Numbered from the stretch's first letter, positions 1 through 8,288 are shown. The stretch: DNA of 64,000 bases from Candidatus Caccoplasma merdavium (GCA_018715595.1 DVLI01000006.1:1-64000); one strand, 5' to 3'. Translations and numbers: made by a program. The notes: generated from the sequence alone by a model not told the origin.

Positions 1-50
1 TTTTCTTGATAATATTCGATATAATATATTGATAATAAGAAATATAAAAA

Positions 51-90
51 TTCAAAACTATCTTCAAAAAAGATAGTTTTGAACTGTTTT
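51..90. terminator. Intrinsic terminator after the DUF4294 gene
   Basis: Perfect 13-bp inverted repeat (51-63 with 71-83) around a 7-nt loop. Read on the minus strand it is followed by a run of T, placing a Rho-independent terminator about 120 nt past the DUF4294 stop. The plus side also has a short T run, so it may work in both directions. Confidence 0.75.
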
Positions 91-107
91 TGCAACCTAT
101 AATCATG

Positions 108-135
108 TATTTCTATATTCTTACCGATAGAAATA
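108..135. repeat. 9-bp inverted repeat between terminator and DUF4294 gene
   Basis: Arms at 108-116 and 127-135 are perfectly complementary around a 10-nt loop. It lies in the 3' untranslated region of the DUF4294 transcript. Function is unknown; it may simply stabilise the 3' end. Confidence 0.4.
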
Positions 136-201
136 TAGATGATATAAAGGTGTTGATAACGAAAAAAAGGGGTGTATTTGGAAAACAGATTTTCGGGAGA
201 A

Positions 202-798
202 TCAGAGTTGGCCGTTCTCGACCAGCACGACAATCTCTTCGAGTATGCGGTCCTTGCCTTCGGGTTCCCACTCCTTGCGCAGGCTCACGCCGAACATGGC
301 GCCGAACGTTTGCCAAAACGAAGCCCTGAATCCTCCCAGGAAAGCTTTGATAAGATGGTAGGACGACTGGTTGCATTCACGGTCGATGAGGCGTATCAAC
401 AGTTTGGCTTGTGAATAGGTAAACTCTTTCAGCACCGGTTTGTATTCCTCGAAGAGCTCTTTTTCCATGCGTTTGAGATGTTTTTCGCGTTCCTCTTCGG
501 GCAAGGTCTGTATGTATTCATACGTCTCTATCAGTGCCCGGTGCACCAGTTTGGCGTAGGGAAGGACCTTTTTCACGTCGCGCACGTTGCGCCAGTAATA
601 TTCCTTTTCCTTTTTGCTTTTGAATGTACGTTTGGGAAAACAGTAAATGGGTCTCAAAATAATGAGCGTGGCCGTATCGCCCGCATCGGTCACTATGCGG
701 GTGACGCGTTGATAATAACGCGATTGCTGAGCCTGTGCCTGCTGGACACACAATGACCCCACAAGAAACAGGAGGATAACGGTAACGGCCTTTTTCAT
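202..798 (-). CDS. DUF4294 family secreted protein
   Basis: 198 residues with an N-terminal signal peptide (MKK, hydrophobic stretch to about residue 18, then AQAQQ), so probably exported to the periplasm. The remainder is a charged helical domain with the Bacteroidetes-only DUF4294 pattern (ILRPIYCFPKR, then a Lys/Glu-rich segment). No enzymatic function is known for the family. The start is fixed by the signal peptide. A minus-strand TACTTTTG element (804-811) ends only five bases before the ATG, so the mRNA may be leaderless. The gene is divergent from the radical SAM gene across a 500-bp AT-rich gap. Confidence 0.85.
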   Translation of the reverse strand: MKKAVTVILLFLVGSLCVQQAQAQQSRYYQRVTRIVTDAGDTATLIILRPIYCFPKRTFKSKKEKEYYWRNVRDVKKVLPYAKLVHRALIETYEYIQTLPEEEREKHLKRMEKELFEEYKPVLKEFTYSQAKLLIRLIDRECNQSSYHLIKAFLGGFRASFWQTFGAMFGVSLRKEWEPEGKDRILEEIVVLVENGQL

Positions 799-803
799 TA
801 CCG

Positions 804-811
804 CAAAAGTA
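804..811 (-). promoter_or_regulatory. -7 promoter element of the DUF4294 gene
   Basis: TACTTTTG on the minus strand fits the Bacteroidetes -7 consensus TAnnTTTG. It is immediately upstream of the ATG at 798, implying an almost absent 5' leader. Confidence 0.55.
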
Positions 812-886
812 GTGTATTACACGCGAATAAGGGCTTAAAAAGACTTATTTTCTCTCGGCCGAATGTTGATAACTACTAAATATAGT

Positions 887-977
887 GTTGATATTTATAA
901 ATTATGCAGATTCAATTATCTATGTATCAATAATATGATATAAAAAAACCGGTTTATCGACAGCTGGTGATAAAGTG
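887..977 (+). repeat. 91-bp imperfect direct repeat, copy A
   Basis: Aligns without gaps to 1092-1182 with 71 of 91 identical bases by eye. The best conserved blocks are the first 10 bases, positions 41-50 and the last 11 bases. It contains TTATCGACA at 954-962. Confidence 0.75.
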
Positions 978-1091
978 TGGAATTTTATAAATTTTTTTCG
1001 CTTGCCTGGCGGCGGTTGGTCGTGAATCGGGCTGACGACCCCTATGGCCCGCATCGGAAATTTCCTGGTGTTGGGAAGTTGTGGACAAGTT

Positions 1092-1182
1092 GTTGATATT
1101 TATCAATAACGAATATATAATATATTGTAAATCAATAATATATTATAAAAATACCGATTTATCGACAACGGGTGATAAAGTG
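1092..1182 (+). repeat. 91-bp imperfect direct repeat, copy B
   Basis: Same length as copy A and offset by 205 bp, with TTATCGACA at 1159-1167 and the identical GGTGATAAAGTG tail. The diverged middle is still AT-only, so base composition and end motifs are preserved more than exact sequence. Confidence 0.75.
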
Positions 1183-1266
1183 AAGGTTCGAAGCGGGGCG
1201 AAACTTTTCGCACCACTCGCCATGCAAATGTCGGGAGCGATGCAACAAAGGTTGTTTTTTTAATGT

Positions 1267-1274
1267 TACCTTTG
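1267..1274 (+). promoter_or_regulatory. -7 promoter element of the radical SAM gene
   Basis: TACCTTTG fits TAnnTTTG and lies 22 bp before the ATG at 1297, leaving a short A-rich leader typical of Bacteroidetes translation starts. Confidence 0.65.
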
Positions 1275-1296
1275 CAGGGAAAAATATAAAAAAGCA

Positions 1297-2076
1297 ATGT
1301 CCACTCTCCTGTTTCGCGAAATCGTCTTCGGGCCGGTACACAGTCGCCGACTCGGAATATCTTTGGGTATCAATCTCTTGCCCGCAGATGGAAAAGTCTG
1401 TTCGTTCGACTGCATCTATTGCGAATGCGGTTACAACAGCGAACGTCACGCCCACAGCGGGCTACCGTCGCGCGAAGCGGTGCGGGAGAGTCTCAAAGAG
1501 CGTCTCGTGGCCATGCACGGCCGGGGTGAGAAACTCGATGTCATTACTTTTGCCGGAAACGGGGAGCCCACGCTCCACCCCGACTTTGCCGCCATTATCG
1601 ACGATACGTTGCAAATGCGCGATGCTTACTACCCCGAAGCCAAGGTGAGTGTCTTGTCGAATGCCACGCGCATCGACCGTCCCGATGTTTTCGACGCCCT
1701 CAACCGGGTCGACAACAACATACTCAAACTCGATTCGACCTTCGACACGACGGTGCGTCTCATCAATACGCCCACATCGCCCTCTTTCTCGGTCGAGAAA
1801 CTCATCGAGGGGCTCTGCCGCTTCAAAGGAAATCTCATCATACAGACCCTTTTCTTGCAGGGTGAGCACAACGGAAATGTGGTCGACAACGCCACCGAAG
1901 AAGAGCTCCTGCCCTGGCTCGATGCCTTGCGCCGCATCGCTCCCAAGGAGGTGATGATTTACACCATCGACCGCGAAACGCCCGAAAAAGCCTTGCGCAA
2001 GGCGTCGCCCGAAACACTCGACGCCATTGCCCGCCGCGTCGAAGCCTTGGGTATCAAAGCTCAGGTTTCGTATTGA
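1297..2076 (+). CDS. Radical SAM protein
   Basis: 259 residues. A CxxxCxxC cluster motif (C35, C39, C42) should bind the SAM-cleaving [4Fe-4S] centre, and an AGNGEPTLHP segment resembles the GGE SAM-binding motif. The short protein has the core TIM-barrel only and no visible auxiliary Cys cluster. It resembles stand-alone radical SAM proteins common in Bacteroidales whose substrate is unknown. It is transcribed alone from a TACCTTTG promoter. The family call is firm; no reaction can be assigned from sequence. Confidence 0.85.
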   Translation: MSTLLFREIVFGPVHSRRLGISLGINLLPADGKVCSFDCIYCECGYNSERHAHSGLPSREAVRESLKERLVAMHGRGEKLDVITFAGNGEPTLHPDFAAIIDDTLQMRDAYYPEAKVSVLSNATRIDRPDVFDALNRVDNNILKLDSTFDTTVRLINTPTSPSFSVEKLIEGLCRFKGNLIIQTLFLQGEHNGNVVDNATEEELLPWLDALRRIAPKEVMIYTIDRETPEKALRKASPETLDAIARRVEALGIKAQVSY

Positions 2077-2205
2077 TGGCCGGTCTCTTTCGGTTTCGGA
2101 ATACTCTTCGAACCTGATAAAAATGCAATAAGGTTGTCGATTTTTTACCGACTCTACCTTGTCAGTGAAAGAAAAGAATTATTTTTACCGGGTCAAACAA
2201 CAAAA

Positions 2206-3024
2206 ATGGGAAAGAGATTGTTATACCTGTTTGTCCTCGTATTTTTGGCGGCGGCTCTCCTCCAATTTTTTCTCGGCAATCCCGACCCGGGGATTTTTGC
2301 CTTTCCTGTGAACGCGGTCATGTTGCTGGCTCTCGTCGGCGGGTTGTATGTCCTGCACCGGGAAAAGGAGAAGAGTCCTCTGGTGGCTTCCCTCTCTTCG
2401 GGACAAGCGGCTGTCGTTGCCATACTCCTGACGGGCTTGAATGCCCTTCTGATGGTTTTCTTTCCCGGGCTCGAATGGCAGAAATCGTGGATTTTCGATG
2501 CCTGCCTGCTCATGCTTTTTACCAATCTTTTCCTTATCTTGTTGCGATACAAGGGAGCCAACCGCATCAGATTTTATTTGAATCATGCCGGTCTCTTCGT
2601 CTTCGTCGCCGCCCTGGCTTTCGGTGCGGCCGACATGCGCACTATGCGCGCGGCCGTGAACGTGGGGGAGACCATCGACAAGGCTTATACCCGCGAAGGG
2701 AAAGCCCATTCGTTGGGTTATGCCCTCAGGCTCGACTCCTTCGAGGTTGATTTCTACGAAGGTAGTAACCGTGTCCCGGCCGACTTCCGGGCCGTGGTCG
2801 TCGTTGACGGGGAGCGTCACACCCTCAGGGTGAACGAGCCGTGGCACAGGTCGTGGAAAGAAGACGTCTATCTCTCGGGTTATGATACCCGGGCCGGTCG
2901 AGAGTCGGAATACTGTGTCCTCGAATTTGTCATACAACCGTGGAAATATATCGCTCTTACCGGGCTGTTGCTTTTTGTGGCCGGAGCCCTTATGTTGGTA
3001 TGGGGTGGAAAAAACAGAACTTGA
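2206..3024 (+). CDS. ResB-like cytochrome c biogenesis membrane protein
   Basis: 272 residues from the ATG at 2206. An in-frame TTG at 2134 lies upstream of a weak TACCTTG promoter element near 2155 and is unlikely. Several transmembrane helices (about residues 4-22, 32-50, 65-85, 92-110, 125-145) precede a soluble domain rich in beta strands and a final helix. This matches the shortened ResB-like subunit found next to CcsA in Bacteroidetes. Such pairs deliver haem to apocytochromes in the periplasm (system II). One base separates it from the CcsA gene, so the two are co-translated. Confidence 0.8.
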   Translation: MGKRLLYLFVLVFLAAALLQFFLGNPDPGIFAFPVNAVMLLALVGGLYVLHREKEKSPLVASLSSGQAAVVAILLTGLNALLMVFFPGLEWQKSWIFDACLLMLFTNLFLILLRYKGANRIRFYLNHAGLFVFVAALAFGAADMRTMRAAVNVGETIDKAYTREGKAHSLGYALRLDSFEVDFYEGSNRVPADFRAVVVVDGERHTLRVNEPWHRSWKEDVYLSGYDTRAGRESEYCVLEFVIQPWKYIALTGLLLFVAGALMLVWGGKNRT

Positions 3025-3025
3025 C

Positions 3026-3805
3026 ATGAATTGGGAGGTTTTTCCATATTTTGCCGTTGTCTCCGTCGTCCTGTCGCTGGGCGGAGCCCTCGTGGCCCTG
3101 TTCAAGCCGCGGCAGGCGTTTGTGGCGCAGGTTTTGGCGCTGGCCGGCATTGGAGTGCTCGGCGTGTTTGTGGCGGGATTCTGGGTGTCGCTCGGACGGC
3201 CGCCCATGCGCACCATGGGCGAGACGCGCTTGTGGTATTCGCTGTTTGTGATGATGGCGGGATTCTTTGTTTACCGGCGATGGAATTACCGTTGGCTGCT
3301 GCTGTTTACCACCGTGCTTTCGGCCGTCTTTTGCATCATCAATATCCTGAAACCCGAGATACACGACGCGACACTCGTGCCGGCGCTGCAAAGCGTCTAT
3401 TTCATTCCGCATGTTGCCGTCTACATGTTTGCCTACGGGATATTGGCCTGCTCTTTCATTCTTGCTGTCGTGGGGCTTTTCGATAAGAAAAATCTCTATT
3501 TCGACTCGATGGACAATCCTGTGTATATTGCCACCGGACTGTTGTTTCTCGGTCTGCTCACCGGTGCCTTGTGGGCCAAGGAGGCTTGGGGCGACTTTTG
3601 GAGCTGGGACCCCAAGGAGACTTGGGCAGCCGTCACGGCTGCGGGTTACTTGGCCTATATACACCTGCGTTTCACCCGGGCCTCGAAGAGCCGATGGCTC
3701 TATTTCGTGGTCGTGGTGAGTTTTCTCCTGCTGCAAATGTGCTGGTATGGATATAAATACCTACCTTCGTCGGGTCAAAGCCTGCATCTCTACAACATGC
3801 AATAA
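3026..3805 (+). CDS. ccsA: Cytochrome c biogenesis protein CcsA/ResC type
   Basis: 259 residues with about eight transmembrane helices. The tryptophan-rich haem-handling segment is seen at residues 188-200 (WGDFWSWDPKETW), as in CcsA/CcmC proteins. H129 and the late His in SLHLY are candidate haem ligands. With the preceding ResB-like protein it should form the system II haem transporter/ligase that attaches haem to CxxCH motifs outside the membrane. The next gene encodes a tri-haem peroxidase, an obvious client. Confidence 0.88.
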   Translation: MNWEVFPYFAVVSVVLSLGGALVALFKPRQAFVAQVLALAGIGVLGVFVAGFWVSLGRPPMRTMGETRLWYSLFVMMAGFFVYRRWNYRWLLLFTTVLSAVFCIINILKPEIHDATLVPALQSVYFIPHVAVYMFAYGILACSFILAVVGLFDKKNLYFDSMDNPVYIATGLLFLGLLTGALWAKEAWGDFWSWDPKETWAAVTAAGYLAYIHLRFTRASKSRWLYFVVVVSFLLLQMCWYGYKYLPSSGQSLHLYNMQ

Positions 3806-3848
3806 CCAAAATATCAAATAAATACCACCAAACCTAAACGTAAAGAAA

Positions 3849-5243
3849 ATGAAAACAAGTTCGAAAATCATTCTCATTGCGATTGCCATAATCGTAATAG
3901 GGGCGATTGTTTACCGGGCTGTCAACACGGCTCCGCCCGAGTCGATGCCGGCCGATGAGCAAATCGTGAAAATCTTTGACGACGGAGGCTGTGCTGCTTG
4001 TCACACCGCCGACCCCGCACTCCCTTTCTTCTCAAACTGGCCCATTGCCCGCAAGCTCATTACCGAAGACATTCTGAAAGGGTATGAGGCTTTCGACATC
4101 ATTCCCATGATGAAGGCCATCGAGAACGGCGAAGCCGTGAACGAGGTAGACCTGGCCAAGGTCGAGAAAGCGGTTCTCGACGGCACGATGCCCTTGGCCA
4201 AATACTATTTGGTGCACTGGGGCGCGTCGTTGACCGACAAGAAGAGCGACATCGTGCTCGGCTGGATACGCGACCATCGGGCACAGTTCTATCCCAACAC
4301 GCTGGCTGCCGAAGAGTTTGCCAACGAGACCATCAGACCGGTGCCCGACTCGGTGGAGTATGACCCCGCCAAAGCCGCGCTGGGTGAGCTCCTCTACCAC
4401 GACACCCGTCTCTCGGCCGACGGCACCGTTTCCTGCGCCACCTGCCACGGCATCAATACCGGCGGTGTCGACAACCTGAAATATTCCGAAGGCATCGGCG
4501 GACAACTCGGTGGTGTGAACGCCCCCACGGTGTTCAATGCCGTGTTCAACTTCGTCCAGTTCTGGGACGGACGGGCTGCCACGCTCGCCGACCAGGCAGC
4601 CGGCCCTCCCTTGAATCCCGTCGAGATGGGTTGTGCCTCGTTCGATGAAATCGTGGCCCGCTTGGCACAGGACAAGGCGTTTGTGAAAGCCTTCAACGCC
4701 GTCTATCCCGAAGGGTTGAGCCAAGCCACCATCACCGATGCCATCGCCCAGTATGAGCGCACGCTCGTCACGCCCGACTCGCCTTTCGACCGTTACCTCA
4801 AAGGCGACAAGGAAGCCATGACCGCCGAGCAGATCAAGGGCTTCGAGCTCTTCAAGGAGTATAACTGCGCCACCTGCCATGCCGGTGTGAACATGGGCGG
4901 GCAGAGCTACGAGCTGATGGGTCGCCGGGCCGACTATTTCAAGGACCGCGAGCTTCAAGAGAAATCGGGTCTCACCGACGGCGACAATGGCCGTTGGGCA
5001 CAGACGGGTATCGAACGCGACCGGTTCCGCTTCCGCACTCCCGGCTTGCGCAATGTGGCACTCACCTATCCCTATTACCACGACGGTAGTGTGGAGAGCC
5101 TCGAAGAGGCTGTCGGCATGATGGCCAAATATCAGGTGGGCAAGGAACTGTCGGCCGAGAACATCGCCACGATAACCGCTTTCCTGCAAGCCCTCACCGG
5201 CGAGTACAAGGGCGAAACCCTCGTCAACGACAACATGAAATAA
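3849..5243 (+). CDS. Tri-haem cytochrome c peroxidase with N-terminal haem-binding domain
   Basis: 464 residues. An N-terminal membrane anchor (7-25) is followed by a Haem_bd-like domain with CAACH (48-52), then a di-haem MauG/CcpA peroxidase core with CATCH at 196-200 and CATCH at 340-344. It would reduce hydrogen peroxide in the periplasm with electrons from the quinol pool or a c-type donor. The third, N-terminal haem may replace a soluble cytochrome donor, as proposed for tri-haem peroxidases such as E. coli YhjA. It follows the haem-attachment genes by 43 bp and ends at a strong terminator. Confidence 0.88.
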   Translation: MKTSSKIILIAIAIIVIGAIVYRAVNTAPPESMPADEQIVKIFDDGGCAACHTADPALPFFSNWPIARKLITEDILKGYEAFDIIPMMKAIENGEAVNEVDLAKVEKAVLDGTMPLAKYYLVHWGASLTDKKSDIVLGWIRDHRAQFYPNTLAAEEFANETIRPVPDSVEYDPAKAALGELLYHDTRLSADGTVSCATCHGINTGGVDNLKYSEGIGGQLGGVNAPTVFNAVFNFVQFWDGRAATLADQAAGPPLNPVEMGCASFDEIVARLAQDKAFVKAFNAVYPEGLSQATITDAIAQYERTLVTPDSPFDRYLKGDKEAMTAEQIKGFELFKEYNCATCHAGVNMGGQSYELMGRRADYFKDRELQEKSGLTDGDNGRWAQTGIERDRFRFRTPGLRNVALTYPYYHDGSVESLEEAVGMMAKYQVGKELSAENIATITAFLQALTGEYKGETLVNDNMK

Positions 5244-5289
5244 GGTGTGAGGAGGCATTTGTCTTCTCCTGCTGACCCCTTTTGTGACT

Positions 5290-5339
5290 GATATATGAGA
5301 TTCTCCCCCTGCAAGGGAGAATCTCATATATCTTTTTTT
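5290..5339 (+). terminator. Intrinsic terminator of the ccs/peroxidase cluster
   Basis: Perfect 18-bp inverted repeat (5290-5307 with 5315-5332), 7-nt loop, then seven T residues. Confidence 0.9.
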
Positions 5340-5477
5340 GCGCTCCTCCCCCGAAGATAGGCAACTCTTTTCTCTCAGGTGAAGGAGATTCGATGTCGGG
5401 AAAGAGGGCGAGGCGGCCATGGTCTCTCTTTTTCAAAAAATTCATTGTAAAAAAATCTTTATTCTAAAATAATCCCG

Positions 5478-5485
5478 TATATTTG
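5478..5485 (+). promoter_or_regulatory. -7 promoter element upstream of the CNNM/CorC gene
   Basis: TATATTTG matches TAnnTTTG exactly. It lies 229 bp before the start codon, so the transcript has an unusually long leader. Confidence 0.65.
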
Positions 5486-5489
5486 CGCA

Positions 5490-5714
5490 TCATCAAAAAC
5501 GAAATACAGCTTTCGAGCCTTATCATACACATATTAACGTTGCTCAATATCCGGTATCGTGCGATACCCGAAATGCATGTACGCCACTGTTCCGTCGGGC
5601 GATAATCTTTTTTATGCGCATTTAGTTTTTTGTTTTCCCCGCGCGGGTACAATCAGAAAGAGAAACAAAAACAAAAAACATTTACAGAACAATCGGCAAT
5701 TTATTTAGGAAATT
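5490..5714 (+). other. Long 5' leader of the CNNM/CorC gene, possible RNA element
   Basis: About 225 nt lie between the predicted transcription start and the ATG at 5715. Small hairpins are visible: CGAAA/TTTCG near 5500, and GGTATCG/CGATACC near 5551-5567. T-rich stretches follow near 5607 and 5626. It could be a metal-responsive leader or a separate small RNA, but it matches no RNA family I can name. Confidence 0.35.
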
Positions 5715-6758
5715 ATGGGATTAATGCTTTTATACCTATTCACGGCATTAGGTGTATCCTTTACTTGTTCGGTGCTCGAAGCCGTGTTGCTTTCGACGCC
5801 GATGTCATTTATCACGATGAAAGAGCAGGAGGGGGGCGGAGCGTCGGCCCGACTGCTGAAAAAATACAAACAGAACATCGACAAACCCATCTCGGCCATT
5901 CTCTCGCTCAACACCATCGCCCACACCATCGGTGCAGCCGGCGTGGGAGCCGAAGCGGTGAAAATCTTTGGTCAGGCCTATTTCGGCATCATCTCGGCCA
6001 TACTCACCATACTCATTCTCGTGCTTTCTGAGATTATCCCCAAAACCATCGGCGCTTCGTATTGGCGCAGGATGGCCCTTTTCTCGGCACAGGTGATACG
6101 GGTGTTTGTCTACATCTGCTATCCGCTCGTGTTGCTCTCCGAGTTGATAACCCGTGTTTTCTCGCCCAAGGAGAAAGAGCTGTCGGTGAGCCGTGAAGAG
6201 GTGTCGGCCATGCTCACGGTGGGCGAGGAAGAGGGTGTCTTCGAGTCGAAAGAGAACAAGGTGATACAGAACCTCATTCGCCTCAACAACGTGAAGGTGA
6301 AAGAGGTGATGACCCCGCGCGTGGTCACCGCCGTGGCCTCGGAAGAGATGACCTTGCGCGACTTCTACAACGAGAAGTCCTACCGTTTCTATTCGCGCAT
6401 ACCCGTCTACGGCGACAGCAAAGACTACATCACCGGCTATGTGCTGCGGCGCACGGTGCTCGAAAACCTCACCGAAGACAAGTTCGACATGAAACTCAAA
6501 GACATACGCCGTCCCATACCCTATTTCTCCGAGAACAAGTCGGTCTCGACCGTGTGGGAAAAGCTCCTCGAACACAAGGAACAGATAGCCCTCATCGTCG
6601 ACGAGTATGGCTGCTTCCGCGGCATCATCACCATGGAAGACGTGGTGGAGACCATCTTCGGCCTCGAAATCATCGACGAGACCGATACCGTTGTCGATAT
6701 GCAGCAGCTGGCCCGCGACCGCTGGAACGCCCGTCTGCAACGCTACAAAGAGATGTAG
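5715..6758 (+). CDS. CNNM/CorC (hemolysin) family transporter
   Basis: 347 residues: an N-terminal DUF21 membrane domain with about four hydrophobic segments (residues 3-25, 58-80, 92-115, 125-145), then a tandem CBS pair (about 195-320) with the conserved LIVDEYGCFRGIITMEDVVE segment. The C-terminal CorC_HlyC domain of longer relatives is absent. CNNM/CorC proteins are associated with magnesium export and are gated by nucleotide binding to the CBS pair. The older label hemolysin is not informative. The start is preceded by AGGAAAT. The gene is monocistronic and ends at a terminator. Confidence 0.85.
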   Translation: MGLMLLYLFTALGVSFTCSVLEAVLLSTPMSFITMKEQEGGGASARLLKKYKQNIDKPISAILSLNTIAHTIGAAGVGAEAVKIFGQAYFGIISAILTILILVLSEIIPKTIGASYWRRMALFSAQVIRVFVYICYPLVLLSELITRVFSPKEKELSVSREEVSAMLTVGEEEGVFESKENKVIQNLIRLNNVKVKEVMTPRVVTAVASEEMTLRDFYNEKSYRFYSRIPVYGDSKDYITGYVLRRTVLENLTEDKFDMKLKDIRRPIPYFSENKSVSTVWEKLLEHKEQIALIVDEYGCFRGIITMEDVVETIFGLEIIDETDTVVDMQQLARDRWNARLQRYKEM

Positions 6759-6784
6759 GGGCGTCGTCGGTGCGACAAGCAGGA

Positions 6785-6822
6785 GAGAGGCTCTGCCGCA
6801 GTGGCAGAGCCTCTCTTTTATT
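6785..6822. terminator. Shared terminator between convergent genes
   Basis: Perfect 13-bp inverted repeat (6785-6797 with 6803-6815) with a 5-nt loop and a TTTTATTT tail on the plus strand. It sits between the CNNM gene and the convergent PH-domain gene. Confidence 0.85.
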
Positions 6823-7243
6823 TAAAATCGGAAATTTCGATGGCGGGATTGCGTCGCAACAGTTCCCTTATGAAACCCTCATGTTCCTTGGGGGAGACGA
6901 AGAGCGGCCGTTTCTCCTCTTCCAGGCTCAGGGCGATGCCGTGGCGGGAGAGGGCATAGGGCGCGAAAAAGGCGTGCCCCTTCACGACTGTCGCCACACG
7001 GGTTATCTCGGTCACGGCCACATGGCGCGAGGCGAGGTAGCCCGAGCGCACAACGAGCGTGCCGTCGTCGAGAAAACGGTATTCGGTGCCGGTGATGCGG
7101 GCAATGAGAAACACCACTCCCAACATGCACAACACCCACGCCACCACATACCCCACCCACAGGCAGTAGAGCATGCCCGCCGTCGTCACGGCCAGCAGCG
7201 AATAAACCGCCGAGCCGTCGATTCTCGATTTGAATGTGCGCAT
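6818..7243 (-). CDS. PH domain-containing membrane protein (bPH_4 type)
   Basis: 141 residues from the ATG at 7243. Codons upstream give a polar extension starting right after the regulator stop and are probably untranslated. Two adjacent hydrophobic segments (about residues 12-30 and 33-48) are followed by a beta-rich stretch (YRFLDDGTLVVRSGYL...ITRV) typical of bacterial PH-like domains of the DUF1200/bPH_4 group. Role unknown; such proteins are membrane-anchored small domains. It follows the WYL regulator in the same direction and is probably co-transcribed. Confidence 0.65.
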   Translation of the reverse strand: MRTFKSRIDGSAVYSLLAVTTAGMLYCLWVGYVVAWVLCMLGVVFLIARITGTEYRFLDDGTLVVRSGYLASRHVAVTEITRVATVVKGHAFFAPYALSRHGIALSLEEEKRPLFVSPKEHEGFIRELLRRNPAIEISDFK

Positions 7244-7319
7244 GGTCGGAGTATTTTTGGTTGAACGTATGGATTCCTTTAATTTCTTAGACAACGCCGT
7301 TCCCATGGAAAGTGTCATT

Positions 7320-8231
7320 TCACTCCCGGTATAGAGCGCTGGCGTTGTGGGTTATGTTGGCTACGATGTCGCGCAGCCATGAGGGAGATTCCACCTCTAT
7401 CTCGTCTCCGTAGGAGAGGATTTCCTTGACGAAGTCGAAAGAGGGCCGCAGTTGGTATTCGAAAATCTTGAAATCCATGTTCTTGTCGGTTTCTATCTCT
7501 TTTTGGCTGTGATGCAGGGGCAACGAACGTATGTATTTGTATTGGTTGCCATAAACGATGAGGCGTACCGTCTCGATTTTTTTGTCCGCCTCCACGATGA
7601 TGCCGAAACAGGAAGAGAAAAATTCCCGGGCATCGAAGTCGGCCGGAAGGGTAAAATGTTGTTCGGTGGGGGTAAGAGAAAGAATGCGGTCGAGGGAGAA
7701 AACAAGCAACGTGTTACTTGGGCAATTATTGGCCAGCATATACCAGCGTTGCTTGAATATTTTTACGCAGTACGGTTCCAACACAAAGGTGTTGGGGTGC
7801 TCCTTCCAGAAACTTTGGTAGGTAATGGTGATGACGGTACTGTCGCGCATGGCTTCGATGATGGGCGTCAGGAATTTTTGGCATGAGGGGATTTGTTCAA
7901 ACAGGATTCTGTGTTTGAGGTGATGACTCTCGTTGATCAGGTTGTTTACGGCAAACGTGTTCAGCAGCCAGTTCCTTATGCCCCCTTTTTCTATATCATC
8001 GGCATTTTCTATGTAATAGCAATAGCCGTTCCGTTTGTCACATTCGATATTGATGTCGAATATTTCTTCGATGGCGTGCCGGTGATGGTGGAATGTGCGG
8101 AGAGCCATATCTTCGCCGTTGCTCATTCCGGAGTTTCTCCAACGTTGGTTGATTTCTTCGAAGGAGATTCGTCCGGCCCGGTAGATGGTATCGACCAGCC
8201 AGATGTAACGGTTGAACAGATCTTTTGTCAT
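7320..8231 (-). CDS. WYL domain transcriptional regulator
   Basis: 303 residues. The N-terminal 70 residues form a helical DNA-binding region. From about residue 120 lies a WYL domain (ITYQSFWKEHPNTFVLEPYCVKIFKQRWYMLA, given in part here as KIFKQRWYML), with a WCX-like C-terminal domain to residue 303. WYL proteins sense nucleotide-like or DNA-damage ligands and regulate stress or defence genes. The -strand neighbours upstream (8286-9992) are accessory genes and could be targets, but a terminator separates them. The start codon sits directly after ATA-rich leader DNA. Confidence 0.88.
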   Translation of the reverse strand: MTKDLFNRYIWLVDTIYRAGRISFEEINQRWRNSGMSNGEDMALRTFHHHRHAIEEIFDINIECDKRNGYCYYIENADDIEKGGIRNWLLNTFAVNNLINESHHLKHRILFEQIPSCQKFLTPIIEAMRDSTVITITYQSFWKEHPNTFVLEPYCVKIFKQRWYMLANNCPSNTLLVFSLDRILSLTPTEQHFTLPADFDAREFFSSCFGIIVEADKKIETVRLIVYGNQYKYIRSLPLHHSQKEIETDKNMDFKIFEYQLRPSFDFVKEILSYGDEIEVESPSWLRDIVANITHNASALYRE

Positions 8232-8250
8232 GATACAAATATAATGAAAT

Positions 8251-8288
8251 AAAAACAGGCAAGCTTGTGCTTGCCTGTTTTTATTTTA
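8251..8288. terminator. Bidirectional terminator between regulator and small gene
   Basis: Perfect 14-bp inverted repeat (8251-8264 with 8269-8282), 4-nt loop, with T-rich tails on both strands. On the minus strand it terminates the 8286-9992 genes before the WYL gene starts. Confidence 0.85.

Larger units (their letters stand above)
812..1266. other. AT-rich intergenic region, possible replication origin
   Basis: No plausible gene. The region holds two 91-bp imperfect direct repeats (887-977 and 1092-1182). Each ends in a segment with TTATCGACA, one base from the DnaA box TTATCCACA, followed by GGTGATAAAGTG. A TGTGGACAA word, also one mismatch from a reverse DnaA box, lies at 1080-1088. AT-rich blocks precede each box and the flanking genes diverge, with the genes to the right mostly on the plus strand. 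That is what an oriC could look like, but the assignment is inference. Other repeated regulatory DNA is equally possible. Confidence 0.3.
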
